Source of the DNA: Rhizaria sp. SCN 62-66
Lineage: Eukaryota > Rhizaria, unplaced
Direction: 5' to 3'
Length of the DNA: 60,580 nucleotides
Assembly: GCA_001724265.1 (NCBI GenBank)
Contig: MEDY01000156.1
Coordinates: 1-60,580, forward strand
Shown in pieces: positions 1-10,793 of the stretch; within the stretch, counting starts at the first letter, position 1, and each line of letters starts with the position of its first letter. Both the position numbers and the translations under genes were made by a program. The notes under the pieces are model-generated. The model did not search any database. It had not been told where the DNA came from and saw nothing but the letters and a program-made list of their open reading frames with translations.

Positions 1-1
1 C

Positions 2-229
2 GGCGGCACCACCATGTTCGACGGCATCGACACCCGTATGTCCAAGGAGATCACCGCCCTTGCTCCCCAGTCGATGAACATCAAGGTCATCGCGCCCCCT
101 GAGCGCAAGTTCTCCGTCTGGATCGGTGGCTCCATTCTTGCCTACCTCTCCACCTTCCAGACCATGTGGGTCACCCGCCAGGAGTACGACGAGTCCGGCC
201 CCACCATCGTCCACCGCAAGTGCTTCTAA
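2..229 (+). CDS. Actin, C-terminal part (5' end outside window)
   Basis: The open frame enters from the left edge and ends at TAA 227-229. It reads GGTT, then [38 protein letters not shown], and ends [11 protein letters not shown]. These are the canonical subdomain 3/1 and C-terminal signatures of conventional actin, including the WIGGSIL block and the terminal KCF. Actin is the cytoskeletal ATPase that polymerises into F-actin. The visible 75 residues contain no intron and no deviation that would suggest an actin-related protein, in contrast to the ARP4 gene at 50374. Certain as actin; the isoform cannot be judged. Confidence 0.97.
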   Translation, partial: GGTTMFDGIDTRMSKEITALAPQSMNIKVIAPPERKFSVWIGGSILAYLSTFQTMWVTRQEYDESGPTIVHRKCF

Positions 230-787
230 GCACCTAGCGTCATCCCCCTCTCCTCGAAACGATCTGTTATGCCCCGAAGACGACGATGATGGTGGTGACT
301 GTCAGTCTCTCTCTACTCTGTTTCGTTTACAACTCTCTTTCTCGTTTTGCAGCCGCTTTGCGGCACGCCGGCAGTGCAAGGCTCGTGAGGCCCGCTTCCC
401 CGGCTTGTAAAGATTTTCTCACACAACACCCAATACAATGTTGATATTCAACTCTACATGCATGTTTTAATGATATCTCTTCTTGAAACAAACGTACGTA
501 CAGGGACAATTCGATCCATCAATTTGATGTCAGCTGATTCTGTATTATATCATAGCCCATTTTTGGTTTCAAATAAGAACAACTACCACTCCAGAGTGTT
601 GTCGCAGTTGACAACGTAGAATATAAAGACAAACCATATTAATACGAGTCCACACACACACACACACAAACACACACTTGCAAGTCAGTTGTTAAAGTTA
701 CACGCACACAAGTCCAAGAACAACACCACCATCGTCGCGATACGCACTGCAGCACACTGCGGCTTAACTTAACTTAGGGGTCGGCGC
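230..787. other. Spacer between convergent actin and AspRS 3' ends
   Basis: Both flanking genes end here, so this should hold two 3' UTRs and polyadenylation regions. It is AT-rich and has a CA microsatellite at 651-668. I see no gene. Confidence 0.7.
651..668. repeat. (CA)9 microsatellite
   Basis: Nine uninterrupted CA units are followed by a short degenerate CA-rich tail, in the spacer between actin and AspRS. Confidence 0.9.
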
Positions 788-2743
788 TTAGGGGGCGACG
801 CGGTTGGGGACGCGGGGGAACATGGAGGTCTTGCGGATGTTGTTGAGGCCGAGGAAGAGCATGACGACGCGCTCGAGGCCGACGCCGGCGCCGCCGTGGG
901 GCTGCGCGCCGTACTGGAACGACTTGAGGTAGGCCGTGATGTTGTTCTCGGGGATGCCGCACTCAGCAGCGCGCTGGGCGAGCAGCTTCATGTCATGGAT
1001 GCGCTGGGCGCCCGAGGTGATCTCCTCGCCGCGGAGGAAGACGTCGTACGAATTGGTGTAGTTGGGGTCGTTGGGGCACGGCATGGTGTAGAAGGGGCGG
1101 ATCGCCTTGGGGTACTTGTCGACGATGTAGAGGTCCACGTCGTACTTGGCCTTGACCAGGCGGCCGAGGAGCTTCTCCTGTAAAGCGAGAGAAGAGTAAA
1201 GAAACAAACAAGCACAGAAACAACAAGAGTAAGAAAAAGACTCAAAGAAAAAGCAACTGTTGATATACATGTGGACGTGGAAAAAGATAGAACAATCTAA
1301 ACATCTGATAAAGCGTACCTGGGGAGTACTGGGGTCGGCGAACTCGTCCATGTTCTCGCCGGCCTCAAGCAGCATGCGGCGCGCCTCCTTGAAGTCGAGG
1401 ACGAGCACGTCGGGGTTGTACTTGAGGGGCTGGAACGGGTACTGCGCGTTGACGGCGGCAAGCTCGGCGGCGCAGTTGGCGTTGATCTGGTCGAAGATGT
1501 AGACGAAGACGCCCGAGAGGGTCTTGAGGACCTCGTGGTAGTGCTCCTTGATCTCCATCTCGAAGTCCATGCCGATGAACTCGCACATGTGGCGGTGCGT
1601 GTTGGCGTTCTCGGCGCGGAAAACGTGGCCGATCTCAAACACGTTGCCCAAGTCCGCCGTCACGGCCATCTGCTTGTACAGCTGCGGCGACTGCGCCAGG
1701 CAGCACTCGGTGCCGAAGTAGTTGAGGCGGAACACCTGCGCGCCGCCCTCGGACACGCCGGGGGTGATCTTGGGCGAGTGGATCTCGACGAAGTTCTTGT
1801 TGAGGAAGAAGTCGCGGTAGTATTGGCACACGCGCGACTGCAGGCGGAAGATCGCGTGGTTCGCGTTGGTGCGCAGGTCCAGCCAGCGGTTGTCGAGGCG
1901 GATCTTCTGGAGCACACGGACCTAGAGTGGTGAAACGCAACGAGCACATGTAATGCAGTGTGTTAGAATTAAAATAATAAAAAATGATTTAATATGCGCT
2001 CAATCGTTTTACGTTGTTATCAAGACAAATAAAGTTGAATAAAGTTGAATAGAGGTGGCATAAATGCATTTGAAAAGTTACAACACAACACATACCTGGC
2101 CAGACTCGTTCTTGACTTCCTGGGCGGTGTCCTCAGACTCGTCGTTCTCCTGGCCGTTGTCGGCAGGGTCGAAGCGGTTGGCGTCGGCCATCTGGAAGGG
2201 CAGGATGGGGACGGAAGCGGAGATGACGAAGATCTTGGAGACGTGGATCTCGGCGTCCTTCTGCGTGCACGACTCGATGGGCTGGTCGACCTTGCGGACG
2301 GTACCGTAGATCTCGACGAGCGACTCGGCGGGAATCTTGCCGGCGTACTTGACGAGGTCCACGGACGGCTCGCCGGGGTTGCCGAAGGCGAACATGGCAG
2401 CCTGCGCGGAGCAGAGGCCGGAGCGGAGCTGGATGAAGCACGTCTTGCCCTTAGCGCGGATGGTGGAGATACGGGCGCGGACGAGCACCTGCTGCTCGTT
2501 CTTGGCGGCCGAGATGTCCTTGATCTCGGTCCACACGCGGTCCGTCTTGAAGGCGGAGCAGATGAGCGGGAGGTCGCCGAAGTCGGCGGCGTCGACGTTC
2601 GCCACGGGCACGGGCACGTAGGACGGGACGGGAGCGGGGGCGGGGGCCTTCTTCTCCTTCTTGGGCTTGCCGACGGCGGCGGCGGCGGCCGCGCCCTCGG
2701 GGGTCGCGACGGCGGGCTGGGTGGTCTCAGGCTCAGCAGACAT
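788..2743 (-). CDS. Aspartyl-tRNA synthetase, cytosolic, class II
   Basis: Charges tRNA-Asp with aspartate using ATP. Three exons: 2743-2096, 1921-1319 and 1177-788 (stop TAA), all joined in phase 0, giving about 546 residues (human cytosolic DARS1 is about 500). The donors are GTATGT and GTACGC. Residues 1-60 are an Ala/Pro/Lys-rich extension. An OB-fold anticodon-binding domain follows (VWTEIKDISAAKNEQQVLVRA). The class II catalytic core has RLDNRWLDLRTNANHAIFRL, the motif 2 region VFRAENANTHRHMCEF, LAQSPQLYKQM, RPFYTMPCPNDPNYTNSYD, and motif 3 HGGAGVGLERVVMLFLGL. The second intron (141 nt) has no in-frame stop, so a retained-intron frame exists, but the splice restores the family sequence STPQ-EKLLGRLVK. 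The start at 2743 is the first ATG of the frame. A GACTGTGAGC element lies about 300 bp upstream. Confidence 0.96.
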
Positions 2744-3427
2744 CTAAACCACGTGACATATTGAGAAACAAAACGCGGTAAAGAGCAGGGGAGTGAGACA
2801 AAGGGATGCATGGCGGGTGGGGTTTGGGAACCAAGTGACCGTTGTTACGGCTCTGCTCAACGGCACTAAAAGCGCATCGGCACATGTTAAATCAAAACAA
2901 AAAAGTAGTTCATTGTATACTTTGCCCGCGAGAACGATCCGAACCCCTTTTGCACTTGTGGGTACCTCAAACAAACGGTCTCTTTATGTTCGCGCAGGTC
3001 GACCGCTGTCACCATGCTGCTTGTGGCTGGCCAGGACCAAGCTGCTCACAGTCACCTGACCTTGATCCCCAAACCAGTATGTGGACAGATTAGAAAAGCG
3101 AAGATATATGCACAAAGAATAAGTCGGACTATAAATGCGCATTTCAGATATCAACTTAGACGGAGTCATGTACATGTAATGTATTCCCGCGCCATGAACT
3201 TGCGTTTCCAACATCCCAATCACTCCTCCTGCGTAGTACAACACAGCACAACAACTGAAAGACACGAACAAACTGAATTATGTTCAGTTTCTCGGCATCA
3301 TAGTTGAGTTTTACACTGCGTAATATATGAAAACATTGATTGCATTGCAGATTGTAGCTTGTGGAGAGCATGTATGGTGCGAAACCAAGGCCTTGTCTCA
3401 CACCAACATCACAGTATAGCAACGCGC
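2744..3427. other. Upstream region of AspRS and 3' flank of FPPS
   Basis: Contains the presumed AspRS promoter and 5' UTR and the 3' end of the FPPS transcript. It carries one copy of the recurring element (CTCACAGTC at 3045-3053). I see no coding signal. Confidence 0.6.
3045..3053 (-). promoter_or_regulatory. Candidate promoter element GACTGTGAGC (AspRS)
   Basis: Read on the minus strand this is GACTGTGAGC, about 300 bp upstream of the AspRS ATG. It is one of seven spacer copies of GACTGTGRG in the window (see findings). Function is inferred from recurrence only. Confidence 0.4.
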
Positions 3428-4716
3428 TTACTTCTGGCGGCCGTGGACGCGCTTGACGATGTCAGTGAAGAGCTCGGGCGCAATGAGGTCCTTCTTGGCC
3501 TCGAGAAGGTCGTTGATACGCTTGAGCGACTCCTCCTCCTGCTTGGCGTATATGGCGGGGATGCCGACCTCGTTATACAGGGCCTTGATCTTGGCGATCT
3601 TCTCAGGCTCCTCGTGACCGTAGTTCTCCTCGATCACCTTGCGCTGCTCGGGCGTGCACACCTCGAGCGCCTTAACGACGAGCCACGAGCACTTGTGGTC
3701 CTGGATGTCGGTGCCGATCTTGCCGATCATCTCGGGCAGGCCATAGCAGTCAAGGTAGTCGTCCTGAATCTGGAACTTGGTGCCGATCTCGACGCAGATG
3801 TCCGAGACGGCCTTAAGCACGGCCGCGTCGGTCACGCCCGCGAGCGCGAGGCCGGCAGCAATGGGGAGGAAGAAGGTGTAGAAGGCCGTCTTGTACTTGA
3901 CGATGCGCGCGTGGACGTCGAGCGAGAAGGAGTTGAGAACCTCGAGGCCCTTCTTGCCCTGGGGCTGCGAGAGCAGGTCGGTCATCTGGCCGATCTGCGT
4001 CTTGAGGCAGGTGTCGGCAAACAGGTCGAGCACGTGGTACTTGACCTCCTTGTCCGTGATGTACTCGCGGATGAGGAAGTACATGAACGACTCGAGGATG
4101 AGTGCGTCGTTGACGGCGTCCATCTGCACCGAAGGAACGAGGTACCAGCACGGCTGGCCGCGGCGCGTCTGCGACTTGTCCATGATATCGTCGGCTGGAA
4201 ACAGGGGGAAAAAAACCAGCAACAATGCACAGCAAGATAAGAAAGTAGAGTACAGAAAAAGGAAAATGAGCAACATAGTGCGCAAATATTCGCGTGTGGT
4301 GCGAAAAACAAGTTGGCATGCAGATCGGGAAGCGGAAGAACAGTGCAATAATTGAATTCAGCGGGGGGTTGAGCATGTTACGAGTGTCATTAAGGGTGAG
4401 ATATGCACCGATGTGGCTAGATATTGGACGTACCGACGAGGAAGCAGGCCTGGAGGACCTCAACAGCCCACGCAAGGGCGAAAGCAGACTTCTCGATGTC
4501 AGCGTAGTTCTTGCCCTTGATGGCGGCCATCTGGCGGGAGTAGGTAAGGACCTGGATGCCGCGGAAAACCTTGCCACCAACGCAGTTGTAGTTGAACATC
4601 TCGCGCAGGCGGTCCGCGTTAGAGTCGGTGATCTCGTTCTCGGTCTTCATCTTGGTGACGAAATCCTCCACAAACGCAGGGAAACGCTCATTCATCTGGG
4701 CAATGTAGTCAGTCAT
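3428..4716 (-). CDS. Farnesyl diphosphate synthase
   Basis: Condenses IPP with DMAPP and GPP to make farnesyl diphosphate for sterols, dolichol and prenylation. Two coding exons: 4716-4434 and 4194-3428 (TAA), joined in phase 1 so that GCC-GAC-GAT restores FLVADDIMD. The donor is GTACGT and the product has 349 residues, a normal length. The first Asp-rich motif is DDIMD followed by KSQTRRGQPCW. The second is QIQDDYLDCYG. GGKVFRG matches the family GGK box, and the C-terminus GRQK resembles the basic tail of the family. An acceptor-like TTTCTTCAG ends 11 nt before the ATG, so a 5' UTR intron (or a short upstream exon) probably exists; its donor was not resolved. The ATG at 4716 gives MTDYIAQMNERF and a full-length enzyme. 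Confidence 0.95.
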
Positions 4717-5314
4717 GACAGGGATGTCTGAAGAAACCGCGGGGTAGCGCAACAGCAACACAACGAAAAGAGAAAAGGTAGTGAGTCTAAGTAGGCTGCC
4801 TCGAAGGGGGTGCAGGAAAATCTGCCCCTCGAGCTGTTAGGGCAAGGCTCTAGGACCGGATCCCGCCACGAAAAAGACGGAATGAAATAATTGAACAGAT
4901 ACACTTTAGTGGGGTAATAAAATGCAGCACAGTGTCATCCCGTCACACTCTTTTGGGATATCGCACACTCACTTCAAAGAAACGAAAGGAGCACTCAGGG
5001 CAGCCACACCACTTTGAGAGGGCAATACCATACCAAACTCGCTCTCACCTCAAAGCTCCTCATCGCTCCCATCGGCCCACTCGTTGATAGAAAATAAATT
5101 TGTGGTTGGATTGAATAAATGATTTACTGCTTTTTCACGAACTACAGTCGTAATAGTGAGGGGCAGGGGGATTGAGGTTAGGCCGCGCCCACGGTCCTTC
5201 ACGCGAACAGGGCGGCTCCGAGGTGCTCGGCGCTGGGAGCCTGGCCCCCTGAGAGACAAGACGCGGTGTGGGGGCCGTCTTGTTTGATCATCCAATTCGC
5301 TCAGACGAATCAAT
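4717..5314. other. Divergent upstream region shared by FPPS and eS30
   Basis: Holds both promoters and the presumed FPPS 5' intron. I found no copy of the GACTGTGRGC element and no additional coding frame that I would defend. Confidence 0.5.
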
Positions 5315-6116
5315 ATGGGTACGTAATTCTTCATATAGCTTTTATGCGCTCTATTCTCTCTTGCTTGTTATTCCGCAGTTTCCGTGATGGTCGATTTGTG
5401 TCGCACTAGACGCCTGCAAACGAGGTCTTCTTCGCTCTCTCGGCCACAGTGTTGCTGTCCTTGACTGTCGTGCTCTGCCCCGCGCGACGCCTGTCTTGTC
5501 TCGTTCTCGCTCTGCTGCTTTCTCGTGCATCTGCTCACTCTCTCTCTTCTTCTCTGCTTCGCTCTCGTGCTCACTCTCTGGTTTGCGTCGTACAGGTAAG
5601 GTTCACGGTTCTCTCGCTCGTGCCGGTAAGGTGAAGGGTCAGACCCCTAAGGTCGAGAAGGCCCCCAAGGTTCGCCACCCCCAAGGTACGTCCTCTTGTC
5701 TCTCTCTCTCTCTCGCTCTCGCTCTCTCTCATTCTTCCTCGCTCTATTTTTCTCTCGCCCAGCTCTACCTTGGTTCGCTCGCACACAGTCGCACAGCTTC
5801 TTGCTTCTGAACTCACCCACTCACTCGCTTTCACCACTCTTTGCCCTGCTCTCATTCTCTTCTCTCCAGGCCGCGCTGGCAAGCGCAAGCTCTACGTTGA
5901 TCGCTTCGTTAAGTGCATCTACGGCCCCAACAAGAAGAAGTCCTACAACACCCAGGTATGTGTCTTAACCCGCCCCTTTCTACTACAATTGCGTGAATGC
6001 TATGGCTCCGCAGTCCGACTCCGCACTTCCTTCTTCCCCTCGCTGAATCCCCTCTCTCATTCCTTAATTTCCTCTTTTCTATCTTTGTTACACTTTTCTC
6101 TACCCAGGCCGTCTAA
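5315..6116 (+). CDS. 40S ribosomal protein eS30, unfused
   Basis: A small basic 40S subunit protein of 62 residues. Four exons: 5315-5318 (ATG plus one base), 5596-5685, 5870-5955 and 6108-6116 (Ala, Val, TAA). Donors are GTACGT, GTACGT and GTATGT; acceptors follow pyrimidine-rich tracts. The sequence [20 protein letters not shown] and the later block [14 protein letters not shown] match eS30 ([19 protein letters not shown] and TGRAKRRMQYNRRFV). There is no ubiquitin-like (FUBI) N-terminal domain, unlike animal FAU: the start codon is directly before GKVHG. The first coding exon is only 4 nt and the last only 9 nt. The first two introns are very CT-rich. The tiny first exon is supported by phase (G plus GT makes Gly) and by the exact family start. 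Confidence 0.93.
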
Positions 6117-6862
6117 ATTCGTCCACCGTGTTGTCGACACTGATGCCTTTACAAGCATCTTAATACATCTTTATGTCTGAGACCAATCCACCCGTTCGTA
6201 TCCCTTGCAATGCTCTCACTTTGCTCTCGTGAATGCGTTTGCTTTATGTGTTACTCAACCTTAACCCCGATGAAATTGTACTATAGCACCAGCTGATTCT
6301 TTTACTCACTCTTCGGAGTGCTTCTATGCTTGTTTATGACGTGGAATGCTCTCGAATTGCAAGCTCGTAGCAACTTTTGGACTTACGATCGCCTCCCACC
6401 TCAAAAGATTTCGAGCTCTTAAGCTTCCAACTTACGAACTCTCTGACCTAGCTAAAACCGTTGATCGGTCTCGCTGTAGCTCTCAGGCATTAGCAGTATC
6501 GAATTATATCTAACGTAACCTTTAAATCTGCATAACACTTGCGTTGTAACACGTATCGAGGCTAAGTCTGCGTTACGCCTTCCCGCCTCACAACAGCAAC
6601 AAGTCACCTCCCTTACGCACTCTCTGTAGTCTTACCATTGCACTTGTTCCGAATGATTTGGGAAACAGCTGATATTAAAATGGTATGTCTATCGTCTGTG
6701 GTGGTTTCAATACTCACATAATGCATCGATCTTCTCCTGTACCTCATTTTCATCTTAGCGCCCATCCTCTTGGGACCGTATCTACCAGTCGCAACCCGCG
6801 CCCTACGTCAACAGCGACCTTATTGACCTTCCCGGCTCTCTGTCGCCCCCCACTGCCGCTCC
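6117..6862. other. Spacer between eS30 and cullin
   Basis: Holds the eS30 3' region and the cullin promoter. A possible non-coding or short-coding leader exon of the cullin gene lies here: ATG followed by GTATGT near 6680, with an acceptor CTTAG near 6758. I could not connect that frame to the cullin ORF, which has an in-frame TGA about 36 nt upstream of ATG 6863. Confidence 0.45.
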
Positions 6863-9800
6863 ATGTCGAGCCTTCCCCACTCCACGTTGTCGGTTATGGC
6901 GCTGTACAACGACATCCGCGACGTCGGCATCAACCGCTTTATCGACCACATCGAGTCCGAGCGCCGCTCCCACCTCCTCGCCTCCGAGCTCAGCGAGCTC
7001 TACCAGAAGGCCTACACCATCGCGACCTACTCGGACCCGTTGCAGCTCTCGTCGCACCTGGCGGCCGCGATGGGCTGCGGCGACAACAGCGTGGAGCCCT
7101 CCGAGTGGCTCTGCATCCACTACATCCACGAGATCATGGCCTACGTACGCGACACCGTGCTGCCCAACCTCCGCGCCGCCACCACGGCCGCCAAGGCCGC
7201 CGCGTCCGCCGGCGGCGGCGGCCCCGAGGCGCTGCTGCGCGAGTGGGTCAAGCGCTGGAAGAACTTCCGTCAGTTCATCAAGGGTACTTACACTATCTAC
7301 ATGTACCTCGACCGCTACCACACACAGACGCTCGACATGAACATCAAGGAAGCCGCGTACAACATCTACTACCGCGCGCTCTGGACCGGGCTCGACGAGT
7401 TCGTCGCCGCTAACAGCCCCGTCGAAGTGAATGCCGCAAATGCCGCAAATGCTGCCTGTGAAGGTCGGAGCAGCAGTGCCACTGCCAGTGCCGCCAGCGC
7501 GTGCGCCAGTGCGTCTGGTGACATCCCTCTGAGAGTGTTTGTGCCCATTGCGCGCACGCCTCCGACCGCTTTAAACGGCTACAACGCCGGCCGGCACCCC
7601 CCGATGAACCCCAACAACACGCAGTACGCCCATTCCGCCGCCGCCCAGTCCGCCGCCGCCAACACCCGCTTCACGGCCTCCCGCGACCTCGCCAGCGGCG
7701 CCCCGCTGCGCGGCGGCGCGGCGGCCAAGAGCGCCGCGGCCTCTGCGGAGGCCCTGGCGCTGGGCCATGTCACCGTGGGCGGCTTTGCGCACAGCGCGAT
7801 CGACGCGCTGTGCCGGCTGATCGAGAGCGACCGCATGGCCACCGTGGCGGCGACCGTCACGACCGCGGACGCTGTCTCCGCCGCCGCCGCCGCGGGCGCC
7901 GGTGCGGGCGCGGGCGCAGCCGCCAACACCGCTGCTGGCGCGGGCGCCAGCGTTGCTGACGGCGCGGGCGTGGGCGAAAGTGCGGTGCCGCTTGTGGGCT
8001 CCACGGTCGACGGCGCGCTGATCCGGCAGGCCGTGAACGTGTTTGTGGAGCTGGCGCAGGAGCTGCGTGACGTCAAGAACGAGAACACGCCCCTGGTGCT
8101 CTACAACGAGCTGCAGTCGCGGCTCAACGAGACGACGTCGCAGTACTATACGGCGCTGGCCGCGGACAAGCTCGCCACGCATAGCCTCAACGGCGCGGGC
8201 TACTTCGCCCTTGTGGCCGACGCGCTGGCGTGCGAGGATGAGCGCGTGCGCATGTTCCTCCACAAGACTGCGCAGCAGTCGGTGTTTGAGGCCACGTACG
8301 GGCCGCTGGTGTCGTCGCAGATCCAGATCCTGCTGGAGCGTTCGCATCTGGTGCCCAAGCTGCTGCACGACGATAACCCGAATGACTACAACAACATGTT
8401 CCGCATCTTTGCCCGCAACAAGGACTGCCTCGTTGCCTTCGCCAAACGCCTCCACACGCACATCCGCGACTCCGGCGCCGCGCTGATCAAGCGCGCGGCC
8501 GCGGACGAGACTGTGGCGCAGGCCGAACGCGAGCGGCTCATCCAGCTTCGCAAGCAGGCCGCCGACCGGTTCAACACCGAGAAGGCCGCCGCCGCCGCCA
8601 ACGGGCTCCCCGCGCCCGCGCCGCCAAACTTTGCGGCGATGGGCGTGATCCGCTCTCCCGAGGACCTGGACCAGGCCGCCGTGCGCAACCTGGTGACGAA
8701 GCTCATCGCCTTTTATCACCACCACATGCACTCGGCGCAGGCACTCGGCGCCGAGCCGTCGGCGCTGCAGCAGCTCAACGAGCAGGTCCGCCTCGGCTTC
8801 GAGTCGTTCATCAACGTCGACGAGCGCGTGGCGCGCGCGCTGGCCGAGTACGCTGGCGCGCTGCTGGGCAAGAAGGGCGCTGCGCAGACGATCGGCGGCG
8901 TCAAACCGCTCGAGACGCTCGCCAACATCGTCAGTCTGTACGGCTTTGTGCGCGAGAAGGACGTGTTCGAGTCGGTGTACACGCGCGCGCTGCACCTGCG
9001 TCTGCTCGAAGGCACGTCAAACAGCGAGAGCGAAGAGAAGGAATTCATCCAGCTCCTTAAGTCCAAGTCCGGATACGATTGGATCAACAGCGCCGAGGTC
9101 ATGTTTAGCGACATGCTGGCGTCGCGCTCCTTTGGCGCGACCTTTGTCAACGCCCGCGCCACCGCCAGCCGCGGCCCGCTCCGCACGGCTAACGGCGACG
9201 ATTTCGCACTCGAGGTCCAGGTACGCAACCAATCTTTGTTGGCATCATCATTCATAATGTGCTCATTCAAAATGTGCAAGTATTTCGTAATGGCCTGCAA
9301 AGCAACTTTTGTTATTTTTCACACTGTTTATGTTTATTTTTTTCTTTTTCATTTCTTCACAGCTCTGCACGGCGGGCTCATGGCCTCTGGCTCCGGCCCC
9401 CGCTGGCCCCGGCGCGAACCTGCCGCCTGCTGACCTGCGCGCTGCGGCCAGCGAATTCGCCACGGCTTACACGCAGAAGCACCAGGGTCGCAAGCTGCAG
9501 TGGCGCCTTGACCTGGGTTCGGCTGAGGTTGCGGTCACGTTTTCGGAGGGCGTGACGCGCACGCTGGTGGTGACGACTCTGATGATGATGACGCTCGCCG
9601 CCTTCAACGCGGGCAAGATCCAGACGTACCGCCAAGTCGTCGCCTCTGTGGGCATCGCCTCCGAGACGCTGGCGCCGCACGTTATGTCGCTGCTGCAGGC
9701 CAGCGTGCTCGTGTCGCGCCAGCCCGGCAAGCTGGTGGACGAGAGCGCGCTCATGATCAACCCCCGGTACAACCCCACGAGCCACAAGATTGTGGTGCCG

Positions 9801-10076
9801 TTCATGCGGCCCGTGGTGACGCAGAAGCAGGTCGAGGCCGAGAAGACAGAGATCAACGTCAAGCGCAACATGGCCGCCAACGCCGCGATTGTGCGCATTC
9901 TCAAGGCGCGCAAGGAGATCGAGCATAACGATCTCATCGCCGAGGTCACTCGCCAGCTCGCGCCGCAGTTCTCGGCCGACCCGGTGATGCTGAAGAAGCG
10001 CATCGAGGATATGATCGGACAGGAGTACCTCAAGCGTGATGAGACGAATCGCTCTAAGTACCTGTACATCGCGTAA
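6863..10076 (+). CDS. Cullin (CUL1/CUL3-type) ubiquitin ligase scaffold
   Basis: Scaffold of a cullin-RING ubiquitin ligase: the N-terminal helical repeats bind an adaptor, the C-terminal half binds the RBX RING protein. Two exons: 6863-9220 and 9363-10076 (TAA), phase 0, donor GTACGC, 1023 residues against about 750 usual. The cullin-homology part reads GSWPLAP, then KHQGRKLQWRLDLGSAEV, and the winged-helix tail AAIVRILKARKEIEHNDLI. The Lys at about residue 967 in RILKARK aligns with the NEDD8 acceptor. The C-terminus YLKRDETNRSKYLYIA matches the YLxR...YxYxA ending. The extra length is mainly an Ala/Ser/Gly-rich insertion at residues ~187-390. Start uncertain: ATG 6896 has a better context (G at -3 and +4). 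The cullin call is certain; CUL1 versus CUL3 is not. Confidence 0.92.
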
Positions 10077-10793
10077 ATAGATAGAGATAATGGTGGTGGC
10101 GTGCAAGAGCACAAAGCGTGTCCAAGGAGGACACTGAAGACTTTTGTTTTTAATGATATGATCTGTGGGGTATACCGATGTTTTTCTGAGTAAATATTTC
10201 GTATTTACAGAAAAATGTTATTTTATTATTTGTTTTTATTGTTTTCATCTTTTCAAGCTTTCAATAAAAACTTATATTTTGACATTTTTATACCATTGCA
10301 CTCTTAGGAATAGTTGGACAACAGAGAATACTTTTTGAGATTTTGGGCGATCAATTATTTTATCGCCCAAAATCGATTTGAACAAACTCGTTTATGATAA
10401 CTGTTCGCGCAATGAAGATTACAATAAAGATCACAAGATCAAAGTGTTAAAATAAACAGAGCTGTATTGAGATATGGTGCGTGACATGAAACAAGTGTCA
10501 CAGTGTGTTTTCGTTTTAATAAAGGAGGATATAGGGGGAATTTAGCTAGTTACACGTTAACGCATTGGGTTTCGTTGATAATTGGGGTTCAATTAAGTTC
10601 TAAATAGCACATAGGCAGTGTGTTTTCTCTTCTTCTTTGTCATCCTTTGCTGGATATTCATGCACTATTCGGATCGTTTTTGTTCGGTTTGAAGATTTAA
10701 CAGTTAGCTACTCGTAGAACATGAGACAATCACCCGCTGCACTCGACCGGACAGCCCAATCGCAGCAATATGAGCGTCACATGTACACTTGTT
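10077..10793. other. Convergent 3'-3' spacer, cullin and low-complexity gene
   Basis: AT-rich, with no coding signal and no GACTGTGRGC element, as expected where no gene starts. A perfect 12-bp inverted repeat lies at 10340-10373. Confidence 0.6.
10340..10373. repeat. Perfect 12-bp inverted repeat (hairpin)
   Basis: ATTTTGGGCGAT at 10340-10351 is followed by a 10-nt AT-rich loop and its exact complement ATCGCCCAAAAT at 10362-10373. It lies about 265 bp past the cullin stop, between two convergent genes. It could be a 3'-processing or termination hairpin, or a remnant of a small transposon. Confidence 0.6.

Noticed and set aside
1178-1318. In-frame retained second intron of AspRS as coding sequence
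   Set aside because: The sequence is Cys/Phe/Ser-rich intron text that breaks the conserved STPQ-EKLLG junction, and it has GTACGC...CAG borders.
6680-6800. Short upstream cullin exon (ATG then GTATGT)
   Set aside because: The frame after the acceptor does not join the cullin ORF, and an in-frame TGA lies just before ATG 6863. Possible leader only.
7571-8995. 474-codon open frame on the minus strand
   Set aside because: Antisense shadow of the cullin coding exon; Arg/Val/His-rich mirror composition.
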